Of a stretch of 64,000 bases of DNA, positions 44,526 through 56,804 are shown in pieces. Positions within the stretch are counted from its first letter, which is position 1. Each line of letters opens with the position of its first letter. The position numbers and the translations under genes were made by a program. A model generated the notes under the pieces. The model saw only the letters and a program-made list of their open reading frames with translations. It made no database searches and was not told where the DNA came from. Location: contig NMRB01000681.1 in assembly GCA_002633025.1 (NCBI GenBank), forward strand, positions 159,853 through 223,852, written 5' to 3'. This DNA is from Notospermus geniculatus. Its lineage: Eukaryota > Nemertea > Pilidiophora > Heteronemertea > Lineidae.

Positions 44526-45337
44526 TTTGACAAAGCATGAGAATGCACAAGAAACTACTCCGAAGACCCGAGAAGTACAAGCACCAGTTGAAGACGATGA
44601 CAAGCCAATTTGACACGCAACATAGTGGGCTGCACAGAGAGTCGATTCCTTTATTGGGCAGAACTGAAGTTGCTGTTCTACAAAGCTTTCCTCGTCAGTC
44701 AACCAGGCTGCCTTCGTTGCATGCAGACGAAGACGGTTAACGGAATTGCTTGGAATGGTTATTTGGACATACTCTGTAATGATCCATCGAATGATGCCCA
44801 AGGCAGAATAAGATAAACGTTTTGTGTCGTCCAAAATCCTTTAGAAAAAGCGGGGAGCAACGAGGCAATGAGGGAAGAATTTCGGATATCCGACTGGCCA
44901 GACATAGTGAAAAGGAAGTATTCGCCTCCAGGGAAACGCCTCAATGCTAGGCAGAACTTGCATACCGGGGCCAATGAGCCAGAAGCATAGGGGAAGGCAA
45001 ATAGGCCTGATGTTTTTTTAGAAACGAATGGCTACCAGTCTTGCTGTGTGTTAGCAAAGCTGAGCGCCTCAAGGAAGCATTCTCACATCAAGCGAGTAAG
45101 TATGATCTCAGAAAGATTCTCAGCGTTCCCTCCCTGCCCTAAAAAAAAGGTAACTACTCAGACCAGCAGAGGCCATGTCCACAGTCCTCAACGAAATGCG
45201 TAGCAATTCACACTATACACCCCTCCCTACAACCTGTACAAGTGTCCAGCTTCGTCATATTTAACTACCTGTTCAGACATCCAGTGACAAGCAGTCTGCC
45301 ACTTTTGGACACGCTGGGACGTTGATTCCTGTCACAC

Positions 45338-45436
45338 CATCCTCCCACAGCAGGGGTTTTTACCTCGCTCCTCTTCATCCGCTCATGCGGTGACGAAGGG
45401 AGCGAGCAGTAAGAACGCCTGATATTCTCAGGATGC
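45338..45436. mobile_element. Small foldback, CATCCT termini, copy 3
   Basis: catcctcccacagcaggggt at the left and attctcaggatg at the right, with cctcgctcctcttcatccgc inside. The right arm resembles copy 1, the left arm copy 2. Confidence 0.6.
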
Positions 45437-45940
45437 TGTCACACCTGTATCTGACCAAAAAATAACATTTTTTTCATGAATTTGTGAAGAGACATTCAAA
45501 TGCACCAAGAAGCGTCCCTGTAGATGGTAAGCGAGTATGTTAGGCCTTCATCTACCCGAGTGTTAAAAGCAGAAGAAAAACATATCATCGGAATCTGAAC
45601 CCGCCTGTATTTATCTCCATTGTAATACACAATCAGAAAGCATTGGATTCCAATTCAAAAGCTTAGATTGTTCATACCGACTCGGTAAAACGACATGTAT
45701 ACGTTTTTTGCACAAAACGTTTAAAATTCAATATTCGAACTAAACACATTCAACCCTGCTTGTATTTGTAATTATCGCCTTTTATTGTGGTTTATTGAAC
45801 GCTGGCGGGTGTTGTGGTGACGTCATCCCGCCATGTTTGATACGCGTCGTGCAGAGAACGTGGATGTTATTAAATGCCTGAACATTTATGAAAACCTTGA
45901 AAAAAACACAGCCCCGACGGTTAGAACTAAAAGTTGTATT

Positions 45941-46338
45941 AGCGAGGTTTAACACCTTTCCGACTCGACTGCAACTACGAGAATGAATTGCAGTCCGCTG
46001 TGGTCATCCTTGATAAAAACGATTTGAGACGTTTTCAATTTGTCAAATACCATAAATTGAAGGCAGAACAATTTGGCCTTACAAATCGGAAGTGCGGATA
46101 AATAATGAATATTGAAGTCGTAATCCTAGTCGTTACGACTTGAAACACGACTATAATATTTGCGATTTATGTGCACTTCCGATTACGAGTCAAAATTATT
46201 CTGCCACAAATTCTGCCGCATTTTACGATTTGCAAACGTCTATCACTAACCGTTTTTATCAAGGATGTCTACAGCGGACTGCAATTCATTCTGGTACATG
46301 TAGCTGAAGCCGGAGTTGGAAAGGTGCAAAACCTCGCT
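45941..46338. mobile_element. ~400 bp foldback element
   Basis: agcgaggtttaacacctttc, gaatgaattgcagtccgctg and atccttgataaaaacg on the left are mirrored in order on the right, ending cctcgct at 46338. Inner arms aatcggaagtgcg / tgcacttccgatt continue the pairing. Confidence 0.8.
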
Positions 46339-48259
46339 ATGTCACCAGTGACACTGATGTCGAAGATGAAAAGCAGTCTATACAGAACAGCAGGTTGAGA
46401 GGGAAAAATTAAGGATTCAAGCCGGTGAACCGAGTGCTGATCCTGAACAAACGTTATTATCTCATTGTGCTTTTTGTCTCATTTACCTAATAATTCAGAC
46501 AAAAACACTCAATAAAAGTTGAGCTTCTGCCCATAGGCTTGAAACCGAAAGGCAAGACCAGATGTCATTAGGTAAGGGACACATCCACACAGGATATCAA
46601 GTTACCAAGCGATCATGATACCTTGACCTTGAAACGCACCAAGGACAAAACGAGAAGGGGTCAAGTTTCTTTTTCTGCGCCAGAAGGTGGTGACAGGCTT
46701 GAAAACTCACTCATGTGGATTAATTCTAAAAGCCACTTTTCAATCCAAGCGATATCTATGGATCAAGAACAACGTGCATGAAAGTGAAAGAGGCCTCAGG
46801 CACAACGGTCTTTTGAGCCCTTAGGAATGAATCTCAGCTTCTTAAAACACTTTCTTAATTCTGCAAGAAGACAAACCAAGTGGGAAAGTGATTCAGATAT
46901 GCTGTTGGTTTCTATCGAAAAACCTGACAGTAGTAACAGTTAAAGGATCTAAATTTTTGGCTCCAGATTCCTAACGAACAATGATTTTAACACTGTCCTC
47001 TTTTTACTTATTTCTAAGACATCACTAACTTCAAGTTGTCTATTGCATTGCCGATTTATAAGTTTAGGCCTACATTCGCTGATTTCATGTCCTACACCAC
47101 ATACCTCAAGTTTTTATCACATGAGTCAACGAATTTCATTGGGGAATACAAGTTGAATTGCTGATTTCAATGTTAGAACTTGAATCCTGTGATATTTTTT
47201 GGTAACTGCGGACACATTACAATGATTTCAAATTTTACAATAAAAACGGTTTTGTGATTTGACAATATCAGCATTCTTCTTCTTAATAAAACATTAACTT
47301 TTTTCTTTTCTGGAGTTACGTCAGATTTGACAACATGAAAAAACCTTCTCTTTAATTCCATCGTTTTTTTACTTCCTTTAATACTATGATAGATCAAGGT
47401 TGGGCTATTAACACATGCCTAAACATTCCATAATGAGCAACCACGTATTTGACAAGCCCTACAGAAAATGGAAATAAAAATCTACATCTTGACAACACCT
47501 TTTCAACAAATCAGGGTTTTAGCAAATAATGCAATAGACTTGAAAGCCGTATATGATTTCATCACTGGAGTTCATTTCAATGAAATTGGCTGGAAATACA
47601 GTTTTGGTTTTCGCATGTTCGTGCAGATAATGTACGTTTGACATTTACGTACCTGGGGTGAAAGAAAATCCAGGCATTTTTCCCCACGGGTTCGTTTTAT
47701 GATTCATGTTTACATCGTCATTAGAAAGGCCTAATGCATGCCGGAGGCTAGGCCCAAGGATACAGTTCAGGCCTAAATAATTGGAATATTCATGAAAGAA
47801 CATAGGCCTGCAGCATACATAACCCATAGAAATGGCTAAGTCTGAAAGGAGCCGAGCGCAACGTATTGTTGGTTATAATAGAATGCATGGATTCAATCTA
47901 TATATGGAAAACCTTTAAATTAATCAACTTGTTCAGCTCAACATTGTAAATGTATTGCTGTTTTGCGTGGTTTCACAGCCTGGTCTCACACTGGACATTA
48001 TTTTGAACATCCTCAAAATAAGCATGTTCATTGTTGGAACTTCTTAGGTACACAAAGCTGTATTTATTGTAATATCGAATTTCCATTCAGAAACAGATAG
48101 AAGCCAATACAAATGGCCACAAACCATGAAAAAAAACGGCCGAGGTAATTTCTTCCATTGCCGTCAACTTGTCCGCAGTATTTTACACATTTTACAAGAC
48201 GGAAAAGAATTTGGTGTTGGCCAAACACACTGACACAATCAATGAATAGGACAGTACAC
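46339..48259. other. Unassigned AT-rich region
   Basis: No gene, RNA or bounded repeat recognised. Confidence 0.35.
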
Positions 48260-48725
48260 CATGGTGCCTTGTACCTTGTCCCTTTGCAAGGGCAAGTAAA
48301 AGATCCCATCCAAGTGAGGAACATGAATAAGAAATAGAACTCGAGTTTCTAAGGGGAAAGACATTGCTTCCTACCAGAATCGAACCCACAGACCCTCGCA
48401 TAAGGCATCAATCGCCAGCACCAAGGGGCAGCACGCCTTAAAGGAGTTAGACGCCGAAGTTGTAAACAAGCTGGTTTGTTTACAAATATGGTCGGCAAAC
48501 TAGTTTTATTCCTTCGTGCAGGTGGCAGCACCCGTGATCGTTAGACTGGTTCCCGGTCCGATGCAACTCACTCACGATATTCACGTCAGTACATATCACC
48601 GACAATAGGTGGCAGCACCGCAGGCGTCCGTGGATAGAGAACCAGTGAGTGAGTGTTTACAACTTCGGCGTCTAACTCCTTTAAACCACTAGGCCAAATC
48701 CCCATCTTCAAAAAAGATGGTTCAA
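48260..48725 (-). mobile_element. tRNA-derived SINE split by a MITE
   Basis: Minus strand: ggggatttggcctagtggtt | MITE | ggcgtgctgccccttggtgc...gggttcgattctggtaggaa, then the body with cttggatgggatcttttact. It is the family of 3304-3420. The interruption at 48438-48684 lies between A and B box regions. Confidence 0.8.
48438..48684. mobile_element. TTAA-flanked MITE (Kolobok-like), copy 2
   Basis: Same 239 bp element as 11900-12146, inverted, with TTAA at 48438-48441 and 48681-48684. Nearly identical to copy 1, so recently active. Confidence 0.9.
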
Positions 48726-48844
48726 TGGCCCATGTTTAAACGAGGCGTCCATCAGTACCCTGCGAGTAGTCCAAACAATCTCCGACCCAAACAGTTTTAT
48801 GTTATGCGAGGGGTCACAAATAATGGAGATACAAGTAAAGAATA

Positions 48845-48995
48845 TGAAATAGAACTCGAGTTTCTAAGGTGAAAGACATTGCTTCCTACCAGAATCGAAC
48901 CCACAGAGGAACATGAGTAGCTTGAGATGGCTCTTCCCATTCTTACCAGGGCCAATAATGCTACGGCTTCGGCCCTGATGAAAAATCTAATACAA
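48845..48995 (-). mobile_element. SINE fragment, rearranged
   Basis: B-box region (cttcctaccagaatcgaacc) is joined directly to the 3' tail (gaggaacatgagtagcttga, ccaataatgctacgg), skipping part of the body. Confidence 0.6.
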
Positions 48996-50159
48996 AATTT
49001 AATACAATCAACGAAGGGTGCACTAGAAACATGACAAAGGCTAGTCCCTCAACGGCAGTAAGATGTTCACTACTTCCCCAATATCCCTAGATCGAAATTC
49101 ACCATTCCCTCCACTTCAACAAAGAAAGAGACCACATTGCATCCACATCAGACAACAACAACGACAACGAAAGCCCCGTGGATTGAATCATCGGAGTCTG
49201 AACCCAACTAGAGAAGACTATCAACATGGGTCCTACACCACGTTTGTCATTCGACTCGAGACCTTACATTTAGTTTCGTCAGTTCAAGAAATCACACGGC
49301 TGAAACGCCCCGTTCCTTTATAAATGGCGGCGGCATTTGTTGGAAGGTAGTTACGTAATAACCTGCCGACCCTAAAACACAGCACCGTTCTATCAAATAG
49401 ACTGGCAAGAATATTGGCCATAGACCAGTTTGTTTGAATGATTTCGCGTTCGAAAAAAAGGGATGATTTTGGCGACAACGACAACTGTGTATACCGTGTC
49501 AGACATAAGCACAATACCATGTTGACCAGTGGTTTGCCCATTACATAATAATCAGATTTGATTTCGTTTTCTGGGCATGTTCGTCCTTCTAAAATGCCAG
49601 TCAAAGTAAATTTCGTCCTTCTGGTGTTCCGTACATGATTCTTAGCCCCGTAAGAGACGACATCATTGCCAGTACGTACCATCGGTATACGAATCTGCAC
49701 CTGGCGAGTCGTTTTTCGTGACTGCATCCCAATCCTTTGCGATAATTTGGTAGCGGATGAGAGCTGAACTGATGATCTTGGCAACTGAATGTCATAATGC
49801 CACTGCCATTACGAATGTCTGTGAACCACCCACCTGACAATGCCCAAAGGTTCTGTTTGCATAAGGCTTTGCATACTACACATCACGGCACAGAGGGCAC
49901 TCATAAATAGATGATAAAATATTAGACTGGGTATGACACATTCGTTTATGGCCATCACTGGATGCTGGGGCATATCCTCCGGCTGCGGAGACAAGATCAA
50001 AAATATTTATCCATCACTTCTATTTCTGAGTGAAAAACAGCCTAAATCGTTTCCCCACACGGGAAGTTTGCCGGATTTTGATGTAAATGAGGCTTATGAT
50101 GATCATAGAACGCCAGGTCGGGTGAAGAAGTGGCAAATCTATTTACATGTAGCGTTACG
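48996..50159. other. Unassigned sequence
   Basis: A 166-codon minus-strand frame (49284-49784) shares the word cattacataataatcagatt with 39475 and so is probably repeat-derived. No supported gene. Confidence 0.35.
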
Positions 50160-50545
50160 AGTCTCGAAGCTCTAGAGGAAAGTTTATGGTTTAGAGTCTT
50201 GGAGCTCTAGAGGAAAGTTTATGGTTCAGAGTCTTGTACATGTAGCTCTAGAGGAAAGTTTATGGTTCAGAGTCTTGTACATGTAGCTCTAGAGGAAAGT
50301 TTATGGTTTAGAGTCTTGTAGCTCTAGAGGAAAGTTTATGGTTCAGAGTCTTGTAGCTCTAGAGGAAAGTTTATGGTTCAGAGTCTTGTAGCTCTAGAGA
50401 AAAGTTTATGGTTCAGAGTCTTGTAGCTCTAGAGGAAAGTTTATGGTTCAGAGACTTGTAGCTCTAGAGGAAAGTTTATGGTTTAGAGTCTTGGAGCTGT
50501 GGAGGAATCGAGTCTCGGAGCTCCGGAGAAGAGTTTACGGTTTAC
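50160..50545 (+). repeat. ~35 bp minisatellite
   Basis: About ten units of gtcttgtagctctagaggaa agtttatggttcaga, some with an extra acatgta, ending in diverged units near 50545. Direct, contiguous, no unique spacers. Confidence 0.9.
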
Positions 50546-50574
50546 GAGTCCAGGAGCTCCTGAGGAGAATTTAT

Positions 50575-50775
50575 GGTCTACGAGCTTCGAGACCTGGCTT
50601 TGCCATTGGGATCTAGCTCCTCCAACATTACCATATCGAAAGCGTCAGTATCAGGACTTCGATTCGAGGACATCAACAGCATGCTGTGTGGTCAGCAATG
50701 CCGACCATCACCAACAGGAGAAGCTGGACCCCGGCAATGCCAGACTTCTGTTACCTTACAACTGCGATTTTGTAA
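50575..50775 (+). repeat. Dispersed repeat R, copy 3
   Basis: gacctggctttgccattggg, gcgtcagtatcaggacttcg and gccgaccatcaccaacagga match copy 1 in reverse. It follows the minisatellite directly. Confidence 0.8.
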
Positions 50776-51404
50776 TGTCCCACAGTTTGTAGGCCTGACG
50801 AATTGTGTAGCCTAAATGCACTGTAACATGTATAGTGCCATGGACAAAATATATAATCCTGAGTACAGTTTGTATGTACCCAGCCATGCCAGCACGACTT
50901 TTTTCCATGTGCAAATAGAACTCTAGGGAGAGGTGTACACCAGCAATGCAAGCGATGCACTACATGAACGACGCATGGATCCAAATTTGGGTCTATGGTT
51001 GAGTCCCCAGGACCCTTTCCAGCCCTGCATGTGGGTCTACTGTGAATAATGACACCCGCCTAAACCCTTTGGCAGTCACGTCACTTTAGGTTAAAATACC
51101 AAAATACTCCACGTCAAATTCGTCACAATTTCTTCTCGATTCAAAGGGTAAAGTTTCAAATGCAAACATCGTAAATTGAAATGCAGATCTGGCAAGTGGC
51201 TGAATAATGAAAAATGGTAATGAGTCCGTCTCAATGGTATCATTTTAATTCACCAGCGGTCAGGAATTTACATTTTATTTTATTGAAAAACATTTTGGTG
51301 TGTTTATTTTCCGTCGCTGTCACGCTCGCAGATCAGTAATTTCAGATTTTCGTGGTGATTTCGATGGCAAGCTGCACCCCACTCTACTATAGAAGGTGAT
51401 ACAC

Positions 51405-51615
51405 ACACCAAAATCGCAGTTGTGAGGTTACAGAGGTCTGGCATTGCCGGGGTCCAGCTTCTCCTGTTGGTGATGGTCGGCATTGCTGACCACACAGCAG
51501 GCTGTTGACATCTTCGGATCGAAGTCCTTACACTGACACTTTTGATATGATATTGTTGAAGGACTATAGATCCAGTGACAAAGCCAGGTCTCTGACCTTA
51601 CAACTACGATTTTCG
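51405..51615 (-). repeat. Dispersed repeat R, copy 4
   Basis: Inverted relative to copy 3 (ggtccagcttctcctgttgg, ttcggatcgaagtccttaca). Copies 3 and 4 could be ends of one ~1 kb unit (50575-51615). Confidence 0.8.
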
Positions 51616-51645
51616 TGTAACTTCTGTGAATGATCTTCGGCAAGA

Positions 51646-51843
51646 ATGAGTAAACGGCCTGGGTACCCAAGCGAAGCACACCTGGATTGGTACACCACGA
51701 TCGTTACCAGGTCTAGACAGTTACATTCGCATCAGGAAAATATTTACAAAGCAAACGAAAATTCTCCAGGATCAGAGAAGAAGAACTTCTTACCGGTGCT
51801 CTCTGATGATATGGATCAAAGAAACAAGCTGCCAACAAGCTAA
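51646..51843 (+). CDS. Possible exon, unknown protein
   Basis: MSKRPGYPSEAHLDWYTTIV, then SRQLHSHQENIYKANENSPG and a TAA at 51841. Composition is protein-like and unlike the neighbouring repeats; it starts 30 bp after repeat R. No domain, promoter or partner exon found. Confidence 0.3.
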   Translation: MSKRPGYPSEAHLDWYTTIVTRSRQLHSHQENIYKANENSPGSEKKNFLPVLSDDMDQRNKLPTS

Positions 51844-52679
51844 CTTTACATTCCAGGTGTATGTTTCACTATAAGTAGTACCCACGTTTAGTCAGTCGTA
51901 ACTTGCATCCGTCGTTTTTAGGTGCTACGTAAATTTCTTACGTGTTGTTGCAATCCTTGGTCCATACAAACGTTTCACGCCACGTGTTTTAAGATATTTA
52001 GAGGGAAGTGGACGTTTTTACTGTTGTCACGTTATCCATCCTCTGAGAAAATCTTGAAACACGCGGCGTAAAATGTTCATGTGGACCCCGGCTTCAAGTC
52101 ATTACACGATCGTTAAAACTGAGAGAGTTGAGTAGGCTATCATGCTAAAAGCCAAAATATTACCGGTAGGCTTCCGTTATTGCCTATCACCTTAAGACCA
52201 ACATTAGTTTTTGCTTTTGCCTCAAACGTCATCAACATCCAATGAAACTTGGTCAGCAAAATCTCAAGAGAGGAACAAAATTACATGCAAAATGGTCTTC
52301 GCGACAAAGTTGTGCCCTTTTACCGACCTGAAGCTATAGCTGGTTAAGCGTGCTACGTTCGCTTCAAACGAGTCCACCATGTTCTGTGATGTTTAAAATT
52401 ATGATTGAATGTCACGGATATGTCAATCCTGCATTTTTTTGTGAATTAAAATAAAAAGAATCACAGACTTCGTGAGTTTACATGCGACAATTTCCCTCTC
52501 GTACTTCGTGAACCACATACGGCAGAGTAGAAATCAATGAAACCGATACATGTCATAAATACATAAACAGCTGATGTCGACAGAAACCAGACTGATGTGA
52601 CCCGGGCATAGGCCTAGCGTGGGCAGCACAATCTCTTACCATGGAGGCAGAATTTTCAAAAATACGTAAATGCAGAAAT
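51844..52679. other. Unassigned sequence
   Basis: Nothing supported. Confidence 0.35.
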
Positions 52680-52683
52680 TTAA

Positions 52684-52795
52684 CGTTTTCCGTTCTTCTT
52701 CAGAAATGTAAGATTTCTGAAGAAGTACATTTCTGAAGAAGAACGGAAGTACACTTCTGAAGTACATTTCTGAAGAAGAACGGAAAACGTTCGAT
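52684..52795. repeat. Inverted repeat with tandem TTTCTGAAGAAG words
   Basis: cgttttccgttcttcttcag mirrors gaagaacggaaaacg; the centre holds several acatttctgaagaagaacgg copies. Confidence 0.75.
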
Positions 52796-52799
52796 ATGT

Positions 52800-54535
52800 C
52801 TTTATATGTGCGTGGAAAACTTGTCAGACCCTGGTATCGGTGATAAAAACGTTGTTACCGGTGCTGGCACATGTCATGACCGGAGGTGTGTCGGTGACTT
52901 TTATATTTCTGAATTTACGTATTTTTGGAACTTCTGGCCACGAGTAGACATAACATACAATTTGGTAACAGGCTCTGGTAACCAAATTGTCAATGTGACA
53001 CAGAAGATGGCTAGGACAAGTATAATTTCTGCATGAACATGCAACGAATCTGGAAAATCGTTGTGTTGGCAAATTCATAAGAGAGACACAGGATGCAATG
53101 CAACATTAACTCAAAGCAGGTCAGCGTTGTATCAAAGTGGAAATGGCTCTTTAGTTCGAGCTTTGCCAAGGTACAAAATAAATGCGAGAAAGGAAGTCAA
53201 TCTTTGAATCGTAATGGCAGACACCATTACTACGGGCATTACTATCACAACGGAAACGAACCACAATGTGCCCCATAAAGTCTTTGTTGAAGATGGGGTA
53301 AGAATAATTGGCAAAAAGGCTATAAACTGCCATTAAACATCCTGGGAATGCAAACAATGGTGCTGGAAATGGGAAGTAAAAACCCACCTTCAAATGATTT
53401 GTTTAAACAGCAAAAAAGGTAACAAGGAGATGTTACGCAATTTCATACAGTTTTGAGTAGACACAATTTGGTTTCCACGACAGCCATGATACTGGCGAGT
53501 AGGCATGGTATCGGCTGGCGCTGGATACAAGTAGGTTTTTCTTTCCTGTACCCTTTTGCTCGTTTCAGATTCCAATAGCTAAGGCTTCTTTCGTAGGTTA
53601 AGTCGATGCCGTTCGAAATATTGCCATGGCTCTAGCTAAAAGGCCGGTGGTTAAGATCAAACTGAGCTCTCGTTTCTACGTCAATTGGATGACCTGCTGG
53701 GCAGGAGAAAATGAAACTTTTACATTAAATGCAACAAATCTAATAAAAAAAGAGATATAACGGCTGTTATATAGGCTATTATTAGGAATGCTTCAAAATA
53801 CGTAGGCCTACAGGTACAGCTACACGGTAAGCTGATGTGATTATTTTCAACGTGAAAATACAAGTTTTGCAAAGAAGTTCATAAATCTTTTTAATCGAAT
53901 GCAAAAAAATGACTGAATGAAAATGATATGTAACTACATGTATAGGGATAAGAAGTAATTAACACATAGAACATACCGTAATGGTAAACATGCATAAAGA
54001 GCAACTCATTACTCATACGGACTCATTATCATAGCGTACTCACATGTCTCACTGGGTGCTTTCAGGTCCACCATGTCCGAAGTATTGCCGTGCATTGCAA
54101 CGATGAATCAGAAATTTTACACAGAAAAATGGAAGAATTGACAAAAATCGTCAAAAAACTTGAAAGATTTCACGAATCCTTGAAAGAGTTTGATAGATTT
54201 TGGACTCCGTGAACGAATGTCGCTCCGCCTCTGTCGTGTGAACTGCTCAAACGCCCCACGAATAATGAATGCGACGCCGCACAATGCTCTACACCACCAC
54301 CGAGCGATATTGCCTCGCCGAAAACCTCACATGCCTCTTCTCAGTGATTTCTGCAGGGACTTGGTTAGTACTTAGATCACCCGAGGGACTAGAATATGAT
54401 TTACACCACGTACTATTACTATATCAACGAACCGGCGCCACGACGAAGAGACGACGGGAAATCCAGCTGATGAAACAACGACTATTTATACATACAAAGC
54501 GACGAAATAAAATACGGGAGATTTGTTGAACTTAC
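52800..54535. other. Unassigned region
   Basis: A minus-strand stretch at 53130-53395 encodes hydrophobic segments in two frames (LWGTLWFVSVVIVMPVVMV and FYFPFPAPLFAFPGCLMAV), but no single frame or splice model supports a gene. Confidence 0.3.
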
Positions 54536-54808
54536 CCCGAAAATCAAACCAAGCCTGAGTTTCACGATGCTCCTCCCTACACGACTTGAATATATACTCT
54601 CTACCAAGAGCGGCCGATTCCACGCGGCTGTTTATAATCTTACTAAGCCAGGTTGGCGTCGCAGAGGGTTTTGACTTCCGGGTAATGCCCTCGGGCAATT
54701 TTGTTTTTCGCGCGAGATCCCGTTTCCATGGCGACGCATGTAGGTATGAACGCTCCGTTTTGAAGCGGTATTCTTTGGAAGTTATATCCTTAAGAACTAC
54801 GTTCCAAT
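54536..54808 (-). CDS. Possible internal exon, unknown basic protein
   Basis: The minus-strand frame reads DWNVVLKDITSKEYRFKTER, KRDLARKTKLPEGITRKSKP, TPTWLSKIINSRVESAALGR and ends REEHRETQAWFDFRG at a consensus donor (CGGG|gtaagttc). An acceptor (ggctccag) lies just upstream. The charged, low-repeat composition and strong donor favour a real exon. No family recognised. An X-box-like gtttccatggcgac (54722-54735) overlaps it. Confidence 0.4.
54722..54735. promoter_or_regulatory. X-box-like RFX site
   Basis: gtttccatggcgac is close to the palindromic RFX consensus GTNRCC(N)RGYAAC. RFX sites mark many ciliary gene promoters, but a chance match within a coding exon is possible. Confidence 0.25.
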
Positions 54809-55134
54809 CTGGAGCCACTTAGGCCTATTTTCCTCTTAGTATTTTATCAACAATGTCACTGCTCACGTTATCTTGACCATTGTGATACCGCCGATAGGGG
54901 GCAGTAGCGTACACGCCCATGTCGTTTGATCTCAAATGCTCCTTTCATCTCAACAGAAATCAATACAAACCATAATCAATGGCTTGAAATGGAGACTTCC
55001 CCACTCGTCTTTTCCGCAGCTTAGATAAGTATGTGGGCTGAACGGTCTAGACAACTGGATCGGTCACCTTGGTGGTGAGCCTGCATCTGGGAGCGGATTT
55101 TTTGACCTCGGGAAGAATCGTTAAGTTCGTTGGA

Positions 55135-55775
55135 AAAGGGCCTATTTCCTTTGAATAGGAACATTCCATATATGGCTTGAAAAGGGCCTATTTTCATCTG
55201 AATAGGAACACTTTGTATATTTTCCTCTGAATAGGAACATTTTGTATGTGGCTGGAAAAGGGCCTACTTTCCTTTGAATAGGGAAATTTCGTTTGTGGTT
55301 GGAAAAGGGCCTATTTCTTTTGAATAGGAACATTTCATATATGGATGGAAAGGGCTTATTTTCCTCTGAACGGGAACATTTCGTATATGGTTGGAAAATG
55401 ACCTATTTTCCTTTGAATAGGAACATTTCGTATGGCTTGAAAGGGTATATTTTTCTGTTGAATAGGAACATTTTTATTTCGTATATGGTTGGAAAAGGGC
55501 CTATTCTCCTTTGAATACGAACATTTCGTATATGGCTGGAAAAGGGCCTATTTTCCTTTGAATACGAACATTTCATATATGGCTGGAAAAGGGCCTATTT
55601 CCTTTGAATAGGAACATTTCGTATATGGCTGGAAAAGGGCCTATTTTCCTTTGAATACGAACATTTCGCATATGGTTGGAAAAGGGCCTATTTTCCTTTG
55701 AAGAGGAATATTTCCTATATGGTTGGAAAAGGGCCTTTCGTATATGGGTGGGAAAAGGCCTATTTTCCTTTGATA
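55135..55775 (+). repeat. ~48 bp minisatellite
   Basis: About 13 units of ggaaaagggcctattttcct ttgaataggaacatttcgtatatggct, with indels. Because 48 is a multiple of three, both strands stay open over several units, yielding artificial frames. Confidence 0.9.
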
Positions 55776-55779
55776 TGTA

Positions 55780-56804
55780 ACGAAATCTTAATTTTCTGAC
55801 GTTGTCTGTAGAATCGTCTGAACGCAAAATGTGTCGATGCTAACAGCGAACGAAACTGTATTCATAATAGGCCTACTGCTGGGAGAATGATGTTTTTTTA
55901 ATCTGGAAGAACTGACATTACCCGCTGTGCTGTACGAGAAAACAGGGGCCAAGAGCAACTACAGTCCGGTTTACTTCAGACTGGTATCTTTAGGCCTACA
56001 CCCATGCATGTTATTATTTGTCGCTATTGAAATCCTAGTTTTTAGATCATGTCAATGAACCTATTTAGATGTGGAATGCAAGCATACAAGAAGCATTTTT
56101 TGTTGCCCCTTGGCGCAGCGCACTGCGAACCAGATAATCATGTAACAGATAAGCTATATCGCCAATTTGAGGAACTGTGAACGCCCTGACCAGATATCTG
56201 CGAAGTTTTGCCATGTGAGCCCTTGAGCAAACTGAAAGTTACTGTTAAAAATGGCACAGTGGTTCTGTAACTTCAAACTTTGGTAGTTAAACCTTTAAGA
56301 AAAAGGTCTATAACGATACCGGTCTTCTTGCTTTTCTGCAGGGCGTATTCTGTTTCTGACACAAGTCCGCTGGTTATGGCATTACACACTACCATTCCTA
56401 ATCCCTATTACGATTGGTGAAAAACATACCAGCATTTACTTCCAAAAGTAATTTGCAATGCCCAAGGCTTTGCCAAGGGTCTGAACACAATTATACTTCA
56501 TTGCTCTACAATCCTCGATATTGGTACGGATAAAGACGACCCAGGTGATATTTCAGTCTTATCCAAGATGCTGTAACTTGTAAATGATGTTTTGTACACC
56601 CTCAGCTGAAAATGGCAATGATGTTGTGTCAAGCCGGAGCTAAGCCGGCAACTGAGGCCAATATGGGGAAACTGAGGCCAAGGTGTCGGAATCTGTGACC
56701 ACTGAAACGCGGTTTAGCTAAGAGTATTTGTTTACCCAACATCTCCACTCCATCCCCATCCAACTGACTAGGCCTACCATCCACCACTGCGATCGACGCT
56801 TAAC
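55780..56804. other. Unassigned sequence
   Basis: Nothing supported. Confidence 0.35.

Noticed and set aside
49284-49784. 166-codon minus-strand frame
   Set aside because: Shares a nucleotide repeat word with 39475, and contains no recognisable motif or splice context.
50160-50545. CRISPR-like direct repeats
   Set aside because: Units are contiguous with no unique spacers, and the DNA is animal nuclear; it is a minisatellite.
53130-53395. Two-TM CD225/dispanin-like protein
   Set aside because: Hydrophobic stretches are in different frames, the Cys and GD motifs of the family are missing and no splice model joins them.
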